A stretch of 64,000 bases of DNA from the NCBI GenBank assembly GCA_041563475.1, contig JBFFMY010000001.1:1-64000 (forward strand), written 5' to 3'. The position numbers and the translations under genes are program-made. This document shows, piece by piece, positions 7,808-17,170 of the stretch. The notes under the pieces were generated by a model, which was not told the DNA's origin, ran no database searches, and saw only the letters and a program-made list of their open reading frames with translations. Within the stretch, counting starts at the first letter, position 1; each line of letters begins with the position of its first letter. This DNA comes from CAJXZP01 sp041563475 (GTDB taxonomy: Bacteria > Bacteroidota > Bacteroidia > Flavobacteriales_G > Salibacteraceae).

Positions 7808-9865
7808 ATGTTTAAACAAATAAGAGTCGCAGTTTTAACCGTAGTAGTCGTTTCATTATCGGTATCAACCTATGCGCAAAAAGAACGCATGACCCCAGAG
7901 TTGCTTTGGAAATTAGGTCGCGTAAGTGGAGAAACTTTAAGTCCGGATGGAACGAAATTATACTTCGGAGTAACCAATTATGATTTAGATGCCAATTCTG
8001 GAAATCGAGATTTATATGTAATTCCTGTTACGGGTGGAAAAGCCACGCAAATTACCGAAATGGAAGGCAGCGAATATGGAATTCAATTTACCCCAGACGG
8101 GAAAAAAATGGGTTTTATGAACGGAGGCCAATGGTGGGAAGCCAATTTGGATGGCTCAGATGCCAAACAAATTACCACTGTTGAAGGAGGTATTTCTGCT
8201 TTAAAATATTCTCTCGATGGGAAAAAAGTAGCGTATACGGCTGAGGTAAAAGTTGGTCAAACTACGTTGGATAAATATCCCAATTTACCAAAGGCAGAAG
8301 CACACGTTTTTGATGATTTAATGTATCGTCATTGGGACCATTGGGAAGATGAAAACCGCTCGCATGTATTTGTAGCTGATTATTCAAATGGATTGATAAC
8401 TAACGCTGTTGATATTATGAAAGGCGAACCATACGATTGTCCAATGCAACCATTTGGGGGTTCAGAAGATTTTGTTTGGAATCCAAATAGCAACATGATT
8501 GCCTATGTATCTAAAAAATTGGTCGGTGTTGCTGCGGCTGAAAGCACAAATTCAGATATTTATTTATATGATTTGAACACCAAGCAAACAACCAATTTTA
8601 CCCGAGGCATGGAGGGTTACGATATGAATCCTTCGTTTAGTAAAGATGGTAGCATGTTGGCTTGGTTAACTATGGAAACACCAGGATACGAATCGGATAA
8701 ACAAAATTTAATGGTTCGTGCATTAGACGGTTCAAGAAAAATGCGCTATGGAGGCCAATGGGATAACACCATTACGGGTTACACGTGGAGTGAAGACGAA
8801 AGTGTTTTCTATCTAAACGCGGGAGAAAATGCTACGTACCAAGTGTATCAAACAAAGATGTGGCCCATTACAGATGAAGAAAACGCTATTACTGCAATTA
8901 CCACAGGCGACCACAATATTGGAAGCATTATTGGTATTTCAAATGGTAAAATTATTGCTGCAAAAACAGACATGAACCATGCAGCTGAAATTTATTCGTT
9001 TGCTATTTCAAATGGAAAAGAGAAAAAATTAACTATGGTTAACGACAAAATCTACGAAAACTTAGAAATGAGTAACGTAGAGAAACGCTGGATTGAAACC
9101 ACTGATGGTAAACAAATGTTAGTGTGGGTAATTTATCCGCCAAATTTTGATAAAAACAAACAATATCCATCTTTATTGTATTGCCAAGGTGGGCCGCAAT
9201 CAGCGGTTTCGCAATTCTATTCTTTCCGTTGGAATTTTCAATTAATGGCTGCTGATGATTACATCGTTATTGCGCCAAACCGAAGAGGATTACCCACATT
9301 TGGAGAAGAGTGGAATCGAGCCATATCCGAAGATTGGGGTGGACAAGCCATGCAAGATTACATGCGTGCAGTTGAAGTTATGAGAGAAGAATCATTTATT
9401 GATCCACGTAAAATTGGAGCCATTGGAGCAAGCTACGGAGGCTACTCCGTATATATGTTGGCTGGACTTCATCAAAATATGTTCTGTAGTTTTATCTCTC
9501 ATTGTGGACTTTACAATTTAGAAAGCTGGTATGGAACGACCGAAGAATTATTCTTTGCCAATTTTGATATCGGTGGTTCGTATTGGAAATTTCCAATGCC
9601 TCAATCCTACCTCAGATTTTCTCCGCATAAATTTGTTGGGCAATGGAATAGACCGATAATGGTAATTCACGGTGGAAATGATTTTAGAGTGCCAATTAAT
9701 CAAGGAATGGAAGCGTTTCAAGCCGCTAAATTATTGGGATTAAAATCGCGCTTTTTGTATTTCCCTAATGAAGGTCATTGGGTTCTTAAGCCACAAAATG
9801 GATTACTATGGCACACAGAATTCTTTCAATGGTTAGATGAAACCGTAAAAAATACGGAGTTCTAA
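7808..9865 (+). CDS. Secreted/periplasmic S9 family prolyl oligopeptidase (DPP/acylaminoacyl-peptidase type)
   Basis: 685 residues. Residues 1-23 are a signal peptide ending STYAQ. Residues 24 to about 400 form a TolB/WD40-like propeller with LSPDGTKL and FTPDGKKM blades. The C-terminal alpha/beta hydrolase carries the full catalytic triad: Ser542 in GASYGGY, Asp625 in GGNDFRVP, His657 in NEGHWV. The family cleaves oligopeptides, often after Pro or removing dipeptides, and supports peptide scavenging. It is a single gene, closed by the strong bidirectional hairpin at 9885-9922. The exact specificity (DPP4, DPP5 or acylaminoacyl) cannot be fixed from sequence alone. Confidence 0.93.
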   Translation: MFKQIRVAVLTVVVVSLSVSTYAQKERMTPELLWKLGRVSGETLSPDGTKLYFGVTNYDLDANSGNRDLYVIPVTGGKATQITEMEGSEYGIQFTPDGKKMGFMNGGQWWEANLDGSDAKQITTVEGGISALKYSLDGKKVAYTAEVKVGQTTLDKYPNLPKAEAHVFDDLMYRHWDHWEDENRSHVFVADYSNGLITNAVDIMKGEPYDCPMQPFGGSEDFVWNPNSNMIAYVSKKLVGVAAAESTNSDIYLYDLNTKQTTNFTRGMEGYDMNPSFSKDGSMLAWLTMETPGYESDKQNLMVRALDGSRKMRYGGQWDNTITGYTWSEDESVFYLNAGENATYQVYQTKMWPITDEENAITAITTGDHNIGSIIGISNGKIIAAKTDMNHAAEIYSFAISNGKEKKLTMVNDKIYENLEMSNVEKRWIETTDGKQMLVWVIYPPNFDKNKQYPSLLYCQGGPQSAVSQFYSFRWNFQLMAADDYIVIAPNRRGLPTFGEEWNRAISEDWGGQAMQDYMRAVEVMREESFIDPRKIGAIGASYGGYSVYMLAGLHQNMFCSFISHCGLYNLESWYGTTEELFFANFDIGGSYWKFPMPQSYLRFSPHKFVGQWNRPIMVIHGGNDFRVPINQGMEAFQAAKLLGLKSRFLYFPNEGHWVLKPQNGLLWHTEFFQWLDETVKNTEF

Positions 9866-9884
9866 AAGCCAATTTGAACCGCGC

Positions 9885-9922
9885 AAAAAAAGCCATCCGT
9901 CAGCTGACGGATGGCTTTTTTT
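9885..9922. terminator. Bidirectional rho-independent terminator
   Basis: A perfect 19-bp inverted repeat with core GCCATCCGTCAG/CTGACGGATGGC and essentially no loop is flanked by A7 and T7. It lies between two convergent genes (the S9 peptidase and an EamA transporter) and can end transcripts from both. Confidence 0.93.
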
Positions 9923-9941
9923 ATTTTGTGAAAAACGGTTT

Positions 9942-10772
9942 TTAGCTTTTCTTAAAGCGCACATTTAGCACTACTCCAAGCAATACTAAAAGGATTCCCG
10001 TAATGGTTGTCCATGCAGGAATAATATCAAATAAAGCAAAATCAAAGAATAGCGCAAATACAATTCCCGCATATTTCATGCTCGCCACTTTATTGGCCTC
10101 TTCACTTTGCCACGCCTTGGTCATTGCTACTTGGGCAATCTGTGTGAAAACTCCCATTGCGAGTAAAATTAACCACTCAATTCCAACCGGTGTTTTCCAA
10201 TCAAATAAAGAAAACACACCCATCACAGGAATGGCAATTAATGGAAAATACAATACAACAACTACCGGGTGATCTGTATCTTTAACCTTACGAATCATAT
10301 TATATGCTAACCCCGCAAAGGCCGCAGCAAAAACACCAATTATCAAATATTCAATTTTGATGTCATTATTAAATCCTTTCATGACTAAAATCCCTGAAAA
10401 TGAAACAGCAAAAAAGAGCCATTGTCTATTTTTCATCGGTTCCTTTAAAATCCAAATAGCAAACAAGGAAGTGAAAATTGGAGATAAATATTGGATGGTA
10501 ATGGCGGTAGCTATGGGTAGTTTTTGCAGGGTGTAAAAAAATAAACTCAACGCAGTTACGCCAAATACTCCCCGCAAAATCAAATATTTTTTTCCGTTAC
10601 CCCACGGAGAAACACCAATACGTAACAGCACACCAAAGCTTAAAACAAGAGATACCAGACTTCGAAATAAAATCAATTCCGTTACAGGAAAACCCGTGAG
10701 CATTTTAACACACACTTGCATAAGCGAAAATGCAAAAGCAGAAATTAACATGTACCGTATGGCGGGGTTCAT
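9942..10772 (-). CDS. EamA/DMT-superfamily transporter
   Basis: 276 residues, about ten predicted hydrophobic helices arranged as two EamA repeats, the layout of drug/metabolite transporters in the inner membrane. The N-terminus (ISAFAFSLMQVCVKML) and the PIATAITIQYLSPIFTSLFAIWILKEP segment are typical of the family. Substrate unknown; members export amino acids, nucleosides or other metabolites. It is convergent with the S9 peptidase and divergent from gpsA. It is not closely similar to the second EamA protein at 11931. Confidence 0.88.
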   Translation of the reverse strand: MNPAIRYMLISAFAFSLMQVCVKMLTGFPVTELILFRSLVSLVLSFGVLLRIGVSPWGNGKKYLILRGVFGVTALSLFFYTLQKLPIATAITIQYLSPIFTSLFAIWILKEPMKNRQWLFFAVSFSGILVMKGFNNDIKIEYLIIGVFAAAFAGLAYNMIRKVKDTDHPVVVVLYFPLIAIPVMGVFSLFDWKTPVGIEWLILLAMGVFTQIAQVAMTKAWQSEEANKVASMKYAGIVFALFFDFALFDIIPAWTTITGILLVLLGVVLNVRFKKS

Positions 10773-10836
10773 TTTATCTAAATTTTAGCGGGCAAAGTTC
10801 ATCCAAATTAATTTAACATAAGTGCTTCGGGAAACG

Positions 10837-10844
10837 TATATTTG
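10837..10844 (+). promoter_or_regulatory. -7 element of the gpsA promoter
   Basis: TATATTTG is a perfect TAnnTTTG match 22 bases upstream of the gpsA ATG (10867), which would leave a short leader of about 15 bases. Confidence 0.5.
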
Positions 10845-10866
10845 TTAGTAGATATAACGAAAAGTA

Positions 10867-11865
10867 ATGGGTTTAAACGGTTCAAGAATTGGAGTTTTAG
10901 GTAGCGGAAGCTGGGCATCAGCAATTGTTAAGATGTTATCTGAAAACGTGGATTCAATAAATTGGTGGGTTCGGGATGAGAAATCTGCAGAACATATTAT
11001 GAAATACGGCCACAACCCAAAATATTTAACATCGGCTAATTTCAATGTTTCCAAATTACATATTTCCAGTAATATCGATGAGGTAATATCTAATTCTGAT
11101 ATTCTAGTCGTTGCCATTCCTTCTGCTTTTGTGGTGCGTGCATTTGAAGAATACCCCATTAATTTAACTGGCAAAAAACTAGTTACAGCCATAAAAGGTA
11201 TTATTCCCGAGCAAAATAGAATTCCCGTTCGATTTTTTCATAAAGAATACGGTGTTGCGTATGAAGACATGTGTATGATTTCTGGACCATGCCATGCCGA
11301 AGAAGTGGCTTTAGAGCGTCTTAGTTATCTTACCATTGCGGGGCAAGATGATGCTTTTACAGAGAAAATAGCCAAAGTTTTATCGTGTCGTTATATCAAA
11401 TGCACCACCTCCGATGATTTATTCGGAACAGAGCTTTCCGCTATTCTAAAAAATATTTATGCCATTGCGAGTGGTATTTATGCAGGTATTGGATATGGAG
11501 ATAATTTTCAAGCCGTTTTAGTTTCAAACGCCATTCAAGAAGCCGAAAAATTAATTGATGCTATTAACCCTATTCACCGCGATGTATTGTCATCCGCTTA
11601 TCTAGGTGACCTTTTGGTAACAGCATATTCTCAATTTTCTAGAAATAGAAATTTTGGATTTATGATTGGTAAAGGATACTCGGTTAAAACAGCTCAATTA
11701 GAAATGAATATGGTTGCTGAAGGATATTACGCCACCAAAAGTTTTATGGAAATCAACAAAAAATTTAATGTTGAAATCCCAATCGTTGAAGCGGTGTATA
11801 ATGTATTATACGAAAAGATTTCTCCGGTCATGGAAATGAAAATCCTTGCCGATAAATTCAAATAA
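10867..11865 (+). CDS. gpsA: NAD(P)H-dependent glycerol-3-phosphate dehydrogenase
   Basis: 332 residues, the usual length. The enzyme reduces dihydroxyacetone phosphate to sn-glycerol 3-phosphate for phospholipid synthesis. The N-terminal Rossmann fold has the glycine-rich loop VLGSGSWASAI (about 11-20). Other family motifs are visible: IKGI in the first domain, SGPCHAEE, and the catalytic-lysine segment LSAILKNIYAIASGI near residue 193, followed by GYGDNFQA. It begins a plus-strand run of four genes (gpsA, EamA transporter, 3beta-HSD-like, 5-alpha-reductase). There is a 65-base gap to the next gene, so co-transcription is possible but unproven. Confidence 0.96.
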   Translation: MGLNGSRIGVLGSGSWASAIVKMLSENVDSINWWVRDEKSAEHIMKYGHNPKYLTSANFNVSKLHISSNIDEVISNSDILVVAIPSAFVVRAFEEYPINLTGKKLVTAIKGIIPEQNRIPVRFFHKEYGVAYEDMCMISGPCHAEEVALERLSYLTIAGQDDAFTEKIAKVLSCRYIKCTTSDDLFGTELSAILKNIYAIASGIYAGIGYGDNFQAVLVSNAIQEAEKLIDAINPIHRDVLSSAYLGDLLVTAYSQFSRNRNFGFMIGKGYSVKTAQLEMNMVAEGYYATKSFMEINKKFNVEIPIVEAVYNVLYEKISPVMEMKILADKFK

Positions 11866-11918
11866 ACTTCTCCTCATATTTCTAAAATAATCATCACTCA
11901 AAAATTGCCTTTCAACCC

Positions 11919-11926
11919 TATTTTTG
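11919..11926 (+). promoter_or_regulatory. Possible -7 element just before the EamA gene at 11931
   Basis: TATTTTTG matches TAnnTTTG perfectly but ends only 4 bases before the ATG at 11931. If used, the transcript would be leaderless or the true start would lie further in. Chance in AT-rich DNA is possible. Confidence 0.3.
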
Positions 11927-11930
11927 ATAC

Positions 11931-12839
11931 ATGGAAAACAAGGCGACTTTTTCTGATTACCTAAAACTACACACCGTAATTTTAGTTTGGGGCTTCACTG
12001 GGATTCTTGGAAAAGTCATAACCGTTTCATCCATTTCTATTGTTTGGTATCGCACACTAATTGCGTTTTTAAGTATCGCTATATTCTTGCTTATAAAAAA
12101 GCAATCTTTTAAAATTTCACTAAAAAGATTGGGTAAGTATTTGGGCGTAGGGGTTATTGTGGCCTTGCACTGGGTTTTCTTTTTTGAAGCTTTAAAGGTG
12201 TCCACCGTATCGGTTACATTAGCCACTTTAGCGTCCGCTACTCTTTTCACCTCGCTATTGGAACCCCTCTTTTTTAGGAAGAAAATTGTGCCTTATGAAA
12301 TACTTTTAGGACTCATTGTAATTTTGGGTTTGGTACTCATCTTCAACTTTGAATCGAAATATACTTTAGGAATTATTTACAGTTTGTTTTCTGCATTTTG
12401 TGCTTCATTATTTACCACTTTAAATGGAATTTTCGTTGCTGAAGGAGGTATATCTAATCGAATAACCTTATTCGAAATGTTGGGGGCAGCACTCATAATT
12501 ACGCTATATCTTGGGGTTACTGGAAATTTAAGTTTAGACACCCTAAGCTTAATGAAAAATGGCATGGATACGTTCTGGTTGGATTTGCTTTACCTCTTAA
12601 TTTTAGCCATTGTTTGTACGGCTATTGCTTTTGTAATAAGTGTAGAAGCAATGAAAAACCTAACACCATTTACCGTTTCAATTAGTATAAACATGGAGCC
12701 AATTTATTCTATTATTTTAGCTTTATTGTTTTTTGGTGAAAGTGAACGAATGAGTTGGGGGTTTTATCTTGGTGCCGCTTTGGTCATGGCCACTATTTTT
12801 GGTAATGGATTTTTAAAGAAAATTATTTCCCGTAAATAA
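11931..12839 (+). CDS. EamA/DMT-superfamily transporter
   Basis: 302 residues with about ten hydrophobic helices in two EamA repeats (VWGFTGILGKVITVSS near the start; NLTPFTVSISINMEPIYSIILALLFFGE in the second repeat, a typical family signature). An inner-membrane metabolite exporter or importer of unknown substrate. Only 4 bases separate its stop from the TTG start of the 3beta-HSD-like gene, and that gene overlaps the 5-alpha-reductase, so the three form one tight operon. That context raises the possibility that the transporter handles a substrate or product of the steroid-type enzymes, which is inference only. Confidence 0.88.
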   Translation: MENKATFSDYLKLHTVILVWGFTGILGKVITVSSISIVWYRTLIAFLSIAIFLLIKKQSFKISLKRLGKYLGVGVIVALHWVFFFEALKVSTVSVTLATLASATLFTSLLEPLFFRKKIVPYEILLGLIVILGLVLIFNFESKYTLGIIYSLFSAFCASLFTTLNGIFVAEGGISNRITLFEMLGAALIITLYLGVTGNLSLDTLSLMKNGMDTFWLDLLYLLILAIVCTAIAFVISVEAMKNLTPFTVSISINMEPIYSIILALLFFGESERMSWGFYLGAALVMATIFGNGFLKKIISRK

Positions 12840-12843
12840 ACTT

Positions 12844-13839
12844 TTGAAAGATTTTAAACAGATAGCTATAACAGGAGGCAGCGGCCATTTAGGCACATGC
12901 TTAATTGATCGGTTGTTGAGCCAGGGTTATTCTGTTCGCGCCCAATATAATTCCAATTTACCTTCGATTATTCATCCGAAATTAACATGGATTCAAGCAG
13001 AGATATCAGATAAAAAAGCCATTCGTGAACTTATACTCCATTGCGATGCTGTAGTGCATTGCGCCAGTTTAATTTCTATTGGTGATTACCCAAGAAAACA
13101 TGTGCTTCACATTAATATAAATGGTACGGCTAACGTTATCGGAGCCTGTATTAATCAACCCGAAACTCGGCTCATACATATCAGCTCATCTAATGCGGTA
13201 TTAGAAGGTAATTCATACGCTACTTTCGATGAAAATCGTCCATTAAAAGGCCCGAATGATTTTGATTATCCCTATTCAAAAGCGGAGGCAGAAAGATTGG
13301 TTACGGAAGCTGTAAAACATCAAAATTTAGATGCCGTAATTTTACGGCCAACCTCCATTATTGGTTGGCCAGATTACAAACCCTCTTTAATGGGGAAAGC
13401 CATTTTGGATTTTAATTCGGGTAAATTACCTATGGTAACCACAGGAGGTTATGATTTAGTAGATGTTGAAAGTGTTGCTCAAAGTATTATCCATAGTTTC
13501 GAAAAGGGTCGAAAAGGACAAACCTACCTGTTGGGAGGGGTCTTTACTACCATAAAAGAATTAGCTGAAGCAGCCAAAGAAGGTAAGCGATTCTATGCTA
13601 TTCCAATTGACATAATCTTATTCTTTCTTCCCTTAATTTGGGGGTATAAAAAAGTATTTAATAGCCCCATTCCTGTGACCAAAGAAAGTTTAATCACATT
13701 AAAAAATGCCCCTAGAAAAACCAATTCTCAAAAGGCCATATCTGAATTAAATCATACTACTGGTGACCCAAATAAAACAATTAAGAACTTCATCATTCAA
13801 TACAAAAAATACCAAAAAAATGACGGTCTCCACGTTTAA
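12844..13839 (+). CDS. NAD-dependent epimerase/3beta-hydroxysteroid dehydrogenase-like extended SDR
   Basis: 331 residues from a TTG start, chosen because it gives a full Rossmann strand (KQIAITGGSGHLG) and no ATG or GTG lies earlier in a suitable place. Extended short-chain dehydrogenase: NAD loop TGGSGHLG at about residues 9-16, the HCASL segment, the active-site Ser in HISSSNAV, and YPYSK supplying the YxxxK catalytic pair. Best family fit is the epimerase/3beta-HSD group, which oxidises C3 hydroxyls of sterols among other substrates. Its last 20 bases overlap the 5-alpha-reductase start, so the two are translationally linked. A generic sugar or flavonoid-type substrate cannot be excluded from sequence alone. 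Confidence 0.85.
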   Translation: MKDFKQIAITGGSGHLGTCLIDRLLSQGYSVRAQYNSNLPSIIHPKLTWIQAEISDKKAIRELILHCDAVVHCASLISIGDYPRKHVLHININGTANVIGACINQPETRLIHISSSNAVLEGNSYATFDENRPLKGPNDFDYPYSKAEAERLVTEAVKHQNLDAVILRPTSIIGWPDYKPSLMGKAILDFNSGKLPMVTTGGYDLVDVESVAQSIIHSFEKGRKGQTYLLGGVFTTIKELAEAAKEGKRFYAIPIDIILFFLPLIWGYKKVFNSPIPVTKESLITLKNAPRKTNSQKAISELNHTTGDPNKTIKNFIIQYKKYQKNDGLHV

Positions 13840-14575
13840 TATTATCTGCATTGTTTGGGCGCTTGTAGGAGTTGCAACGTATGTGTTGTTGCAATTTGTT
13901 ACGGCTCCCTATGGTCGACATATTCAAAAGGGCTGGGGTCCGGAAATGGCAAATAAATTGGGTTGGATTTTAATGGAAGTTCCCTCTTTTCTCATCATCC
14001 TCTATTTCGTTCTGATATCCAACCAGAGTAATTACGCCCTGTTTTTGAGTTCTTTATGGTTGGTGCATTATTTCAACAGAACATTTATCTACCCGTTTCG
14101 AATTCATACAAAGAACAAAAAAATGCCCGTTACTATTGTGCTTTCGGCTGTGTTTTTCAATTTTATAAATGCGGGAATTAATGGATATTATTTGGCAAAT
14201 TTTGAACATTACTCTAATTCTGCGTTTACGAGTCCGAGCTTTATTATAGGTCTACTCATTTTCCTTGGTGGTTTCATCATTAATCAAAAAAGTGACACTA
14301 TTTTGATTAACCTAAGGTCTCCCACTGAACAAGGATATAAAATTCCATTTGGGTTTTTATTCCGATACGTTTCTTGCCCGAACCACCTGGGAGAGCTTAT
14401 TCAATGGGCGGGTTTTGCTATTTTGGCTTGGAATATACCTGCCACATGTTTCTTTATTTGGACAGCCGCCAATTTACTTCCTAGAGCCAATAAACACCAT
14501 ATTTGGTATTTGAATAAATTTGAAAATTATCCGAAAAATAGAACAGCAATATTCCCATCCATTTTCACTAAATAA
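13820..14575 (+). CDS. 3-oxo-5-alpha-steroid 4-dehydrogenase (steroid 5-alpha-reductase, DET2/SRD5A family)
   Basis: 251 residues from the ATG at 13820; an upstream ATG at 13763 would add 19 residues lying wholly inside the preceding gene and without family similarity. The membrane protein has about six or seven helices. Two family landmarks are clear. Near the N-terminus is APYGRH, and the last 80 residues follow the SRD5A/DET2 C-terminal block: GYKIPFGFLFRYVSCPNHLGE, WAGFAIL, NLLPRANKHHIWYLNKFENYPKNR. These enzymes use NADPH to reduce the C4-C5 double bond of 3-oxo-4-ene steroids to the 5-alpha form. It overlaps a 3beta-HSD-like gene by 20 bases. Some family members act on very-long-chain enoyl-CoA (TECR) instead, but the C-terminal block here is SRD5A-like. 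Confidence 0.9.
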   Translation: MTVSTFNIICIVWALVGVATYVLLQFVTAPYGRHIQKGWGPEMANKLGWILMEVPSFLIILYFVLISNQSNYALFLSSLWLVHYFNRTFIYPFRIHTKNKKMPVTIVLSAVFFNFINAGINGYYLANFEHYSNSAFTSPSFIIGLLIFLGGFIINQKSDTILINLRSPTEQGYKIPFGFLFRYVSCPNHLGELIQWAGFAILAWNIPATCFFIWTAANLLPRANKHHIWYLNKFENYPKNRTAIFPSIFTK

Positions 14576-14709
14576 CCACGGTAATCAACTGGCTTCTCGC
14601 CTCTTTGTTATAATAATTTCCTTAACATGAGGATTTACCATGAATTAAAATTGCTTACTTTGTATTCTTACTTGAACCCCCTTGATTATTGAAAGCGTGA
14701 TTAAAAATT

Positions 14710-17139
14710 ATGAAAAACCGGACTTCCGTATTTATACTTAGTTTTTTGATTGTTTTATTATTTGGAGAAGTTCAAGTAATGGCTCAATCTGGTTATGTTA
14801 CGGGAACCGTTCATGATAAAGAGCTTGGTGATAAGTTATTTGGGGTTAACGTGTATTTGAAACAAGACAGCGCCATAGGAACTTCCTCAGATATTTACGG
14901 AAAATTTTCATTGACTCTTAAACCCGGTAAATATGATTTAGTTTTTTCATTTACAGGAATGAAATTAAAAACTATTCCTATTCAAATAATTGAAAATGAA
15001 ACCACTACGGTTCAAGCGGAAATGGAGGATGCGAGCATAGAGTTTAGTGAATTTTTGATTTCCTCCACGCGATTTGAAAGAAAAACGGAAGAACTCATTG
15101 TCTCCACCGAAACCATTAAACCCGCCTTACTAGAATCAAAAAATACAACCCAAATTGAAACAGCTCTGAATCAAGTGCCCGGTGTGGTTATGCTCGATGA
15201 AGAACCACAAATTCGAGGTGGAAGCGGATTTACTTTTGGTGTAGGTAGTAAAGTGGGGGTTATGATTGATAATGTTTCAATAATAACGGGAGAAGCAGGA
15301 AAACCTGATTGGAATTTAGTTCCTATAGAAAATCTAAAACATGTTGAAATTATTAAGGGACCCTCATCTGTACTAACTGGCGCAAACGCTATGAACGGTG
15401 CCATTTTCTTTAATACCCAATATGCTGGATTAAAGCCAGAAACCAAAATCCAAGTATTCGTAGGAGGATATACTGATCCACAATACCCAGAAATGAAATG
15501 GTGGAATGGATTTAGCGCTATTTCCGGAGTTTCATTTTTACATTCACGAAAATTTGGGAATCAAAAATCAAATGATATTGTAATTTCAGGAGTGGTTAAT
15601 GTCAGTAAAAGTTACATTGGCCCTCCATTACAAACTGTTTCAACACTTGATACTACTATCATTTCAGAGGATGATATGAAAAATCAAAAGTTTCGATTAA
15701 ACGTAAATTACAAACATCGCTCCAATAAGGTAAAGGGTTTAAGTTATGGCATTAATGGAAATATCATGCGAAATAATCATAGCTTGGTAATGGCTTGGTA
15801 TGATGATAGCACCAATTTTTTTCGCGGGTATCCTGGTACCGTTTTTATTAGAAAACAAACCTCTTTTTATATGGACCCATTCATTGATTTTTATAGCTCC
15901 GAAGACACGAAGCATCACTTATCTGCTCGGGTTTTATACAATGATGTTAATGTGAAAAATAATGAAAATCAATCCACTAATTCGACTTCACTATTCGGGG
16001 TCTATGAATTCAATAAAAAAGTAAAAAAGATAGCCGGTTTAGAGGTAGTTCTTGGAACTTCCGTAATGAAGACTTATTCGAATTCTCTTTTGTACCAAGC
16101 ATCCGGATCGCCCAAAAACTCGGTTTTTAATTTCTCTGTTTACGGAGAAGCAACCCAAAAAATTGGGAAGTCCTTAACAATAGTCGCAGGTTTAAGAGGG
16201 GAGCACTACAGCATTAATGACAGCATTGATTACAATAAGCCCATCTTTAGAGGTGGATTAAATTACAAGCTATTCAAAGCTACATTTGTACGCGGTTCAT
16301 TTGGCCAAGGATACCGATTCCCATCCATTGCAGAAAAATACATTAGCAGCTCCTTTGGTTCGTTTGGCGTATTTAGTAATCCTGGTTTAAAACCGGAGGA
16401 AGGCTGGAATGCCGAAATTGGAATCAAGCAAGGGTTTAGACTCGGAAATATTGAAGGTTATTTTGATGGTTCGGGTTTTATTCAAGGATACGAAAACACC
16501 GTGGAGTATCTATTCGGGTTTTGGTCACCAGATTATGAACCAGCACCTGCAGGATTTAAATTTGTAAATACTGGTAAATCAAGAGTTACGGGTTTGGAAG
16601 TTTCCACAGCAGGAAAAGCAAAGGTTTCCCAAAATTCCAAAATTAATTTTATCGTTGGGTACACCTACGTCTTACCAATTGCATTGGAGCCTGATTTAAT
16701 TTTTGCGGAAGACTATACCCCTGGTAAACCTAGTTTTTATAGTTACAATTCCACAAGTGTAAACCCTACCAACAAAATCCTTAAATATCGTTTTCAACAT
16801 ACGTTTAAGTTTGATGTGGAATATCTATTTAAAAAGTTTAATGTGGGTGTAAGCGGAAGATATTTCAGTAAGGTCGAAAACGTAGATAAAGCAATTTTCG
16901 ACTTTGAAGAGTTTACCAGAAATATTGGAGGTGATTTTCCTCCAGTGATGTATGAAAACTATTTCTATAATCACAATATGGGACGGCTTGTTCTGGATTT
17001 TAGAATAGGCCTTGAGCTTGGCGAGCACCAAAAAGTGAGTGCCATTGTAAGCAACTTATTAAATTCAACTTATTCTTTACGCCCTCTGAAAGCGGAAGCT
17101 ATGAGAAGTGTATTAATTCAATATGTAATGAAATTTTAA
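14710..17139 (+). CDS. TonB-dependent receptor with CarboxypepD_reg-like N-terminus
   Basis: 809 residues. Signal peptide to about residue 25 (VMAQ), then a CarboxypepD_reg-like domain (GYVTGTVHDKELGDKLFGVNVYLKQ, residues 28-110), a plug domain (VPGVVMLDEEPQIRGGSGFTFGVGSKVGV; IEIIKGPSS-like IEIIKGPSSVLTG) and a 22-strand barrel region up to the C-terminal aromatic residue. It imports a ligand across the outer membrane with TonB energy. It is not paired with a SusD gene, which argues against a polysaccharide utilisation locus. It sits 134 bases after the 5-alpha-reductase, and whether the two are functionally linked is open. Confidence 0.93.
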   Translation: MKNRTSVFILSFLIVLLFGEVQVMAQSGYVTGTVHDKELGDKLFGVNVYLKQDSAIGTSSDIYGKFSLTLKPGKYDLVFSFTGMKLKTIPIQIIENETTTVQAEMEDASIEFSEFLISSTRFERKTEELIVSTETIKPALLESKNTTQIETALNQVPGVVMLDEEPQIRGGSGFTFGVGSKVGVMIDNVSIITGEAGKPDWNLVPIENLKHVEIIKGPSSVLTGANAMNGAIFFNTQYAGLKPETKIQVFVGGYTDPQYPEMKWWNGFSAISGVSFLHSRKFGNQKSNDIVISGVVNVSKSYIGPPLQTVSTLDTTIISEDDMKNQKFRLNVNYKHRSNKVKGLSYGINGNIMRNNHSLVMAWYDDSTNFFRGYPGTVFIRKQTSFYMDPFIDFYSSEDTKHHLSARVLYNDVNVKNNENQSTNSTSLFGVYEFNKKVKKIAGLEVVLGTSVMKTYSNSLLYQASGSPKNSVFNFSVYGEATQKIGKSLTIVAGLRGEHYSINDSIDYNKPIFRGGLNYKLFKATFVRGSFGQGYRFPSIAEKYISSSFGSFGVFSNPGLKPEEGWNAEIGIKQGFRLGNIEGYFDGSGFIQGYENTVEYLFGFWSPDYEPAPAGFKFVNTGKSRVTGLEVSTAGKAKVSQNSKINFIVGYTYVLPIALEPDLIFAEDYTPGKPSFYSYNSTSVNPTNKILKYRFQHTFKFDVEYLFKKFNVGVSGRYFSKVENVDKAIFDFEEFTRNIGGDFPPVMYENYFYNHNMGRLVLDFRIGLELGEHQKVSAIVSNLLNSTYSLRPLKAEAMRSVLIQYVMKF

Positions 17140-17170
17140 TTATCTTAGTACCAACTTTGAAAAAATTCTT

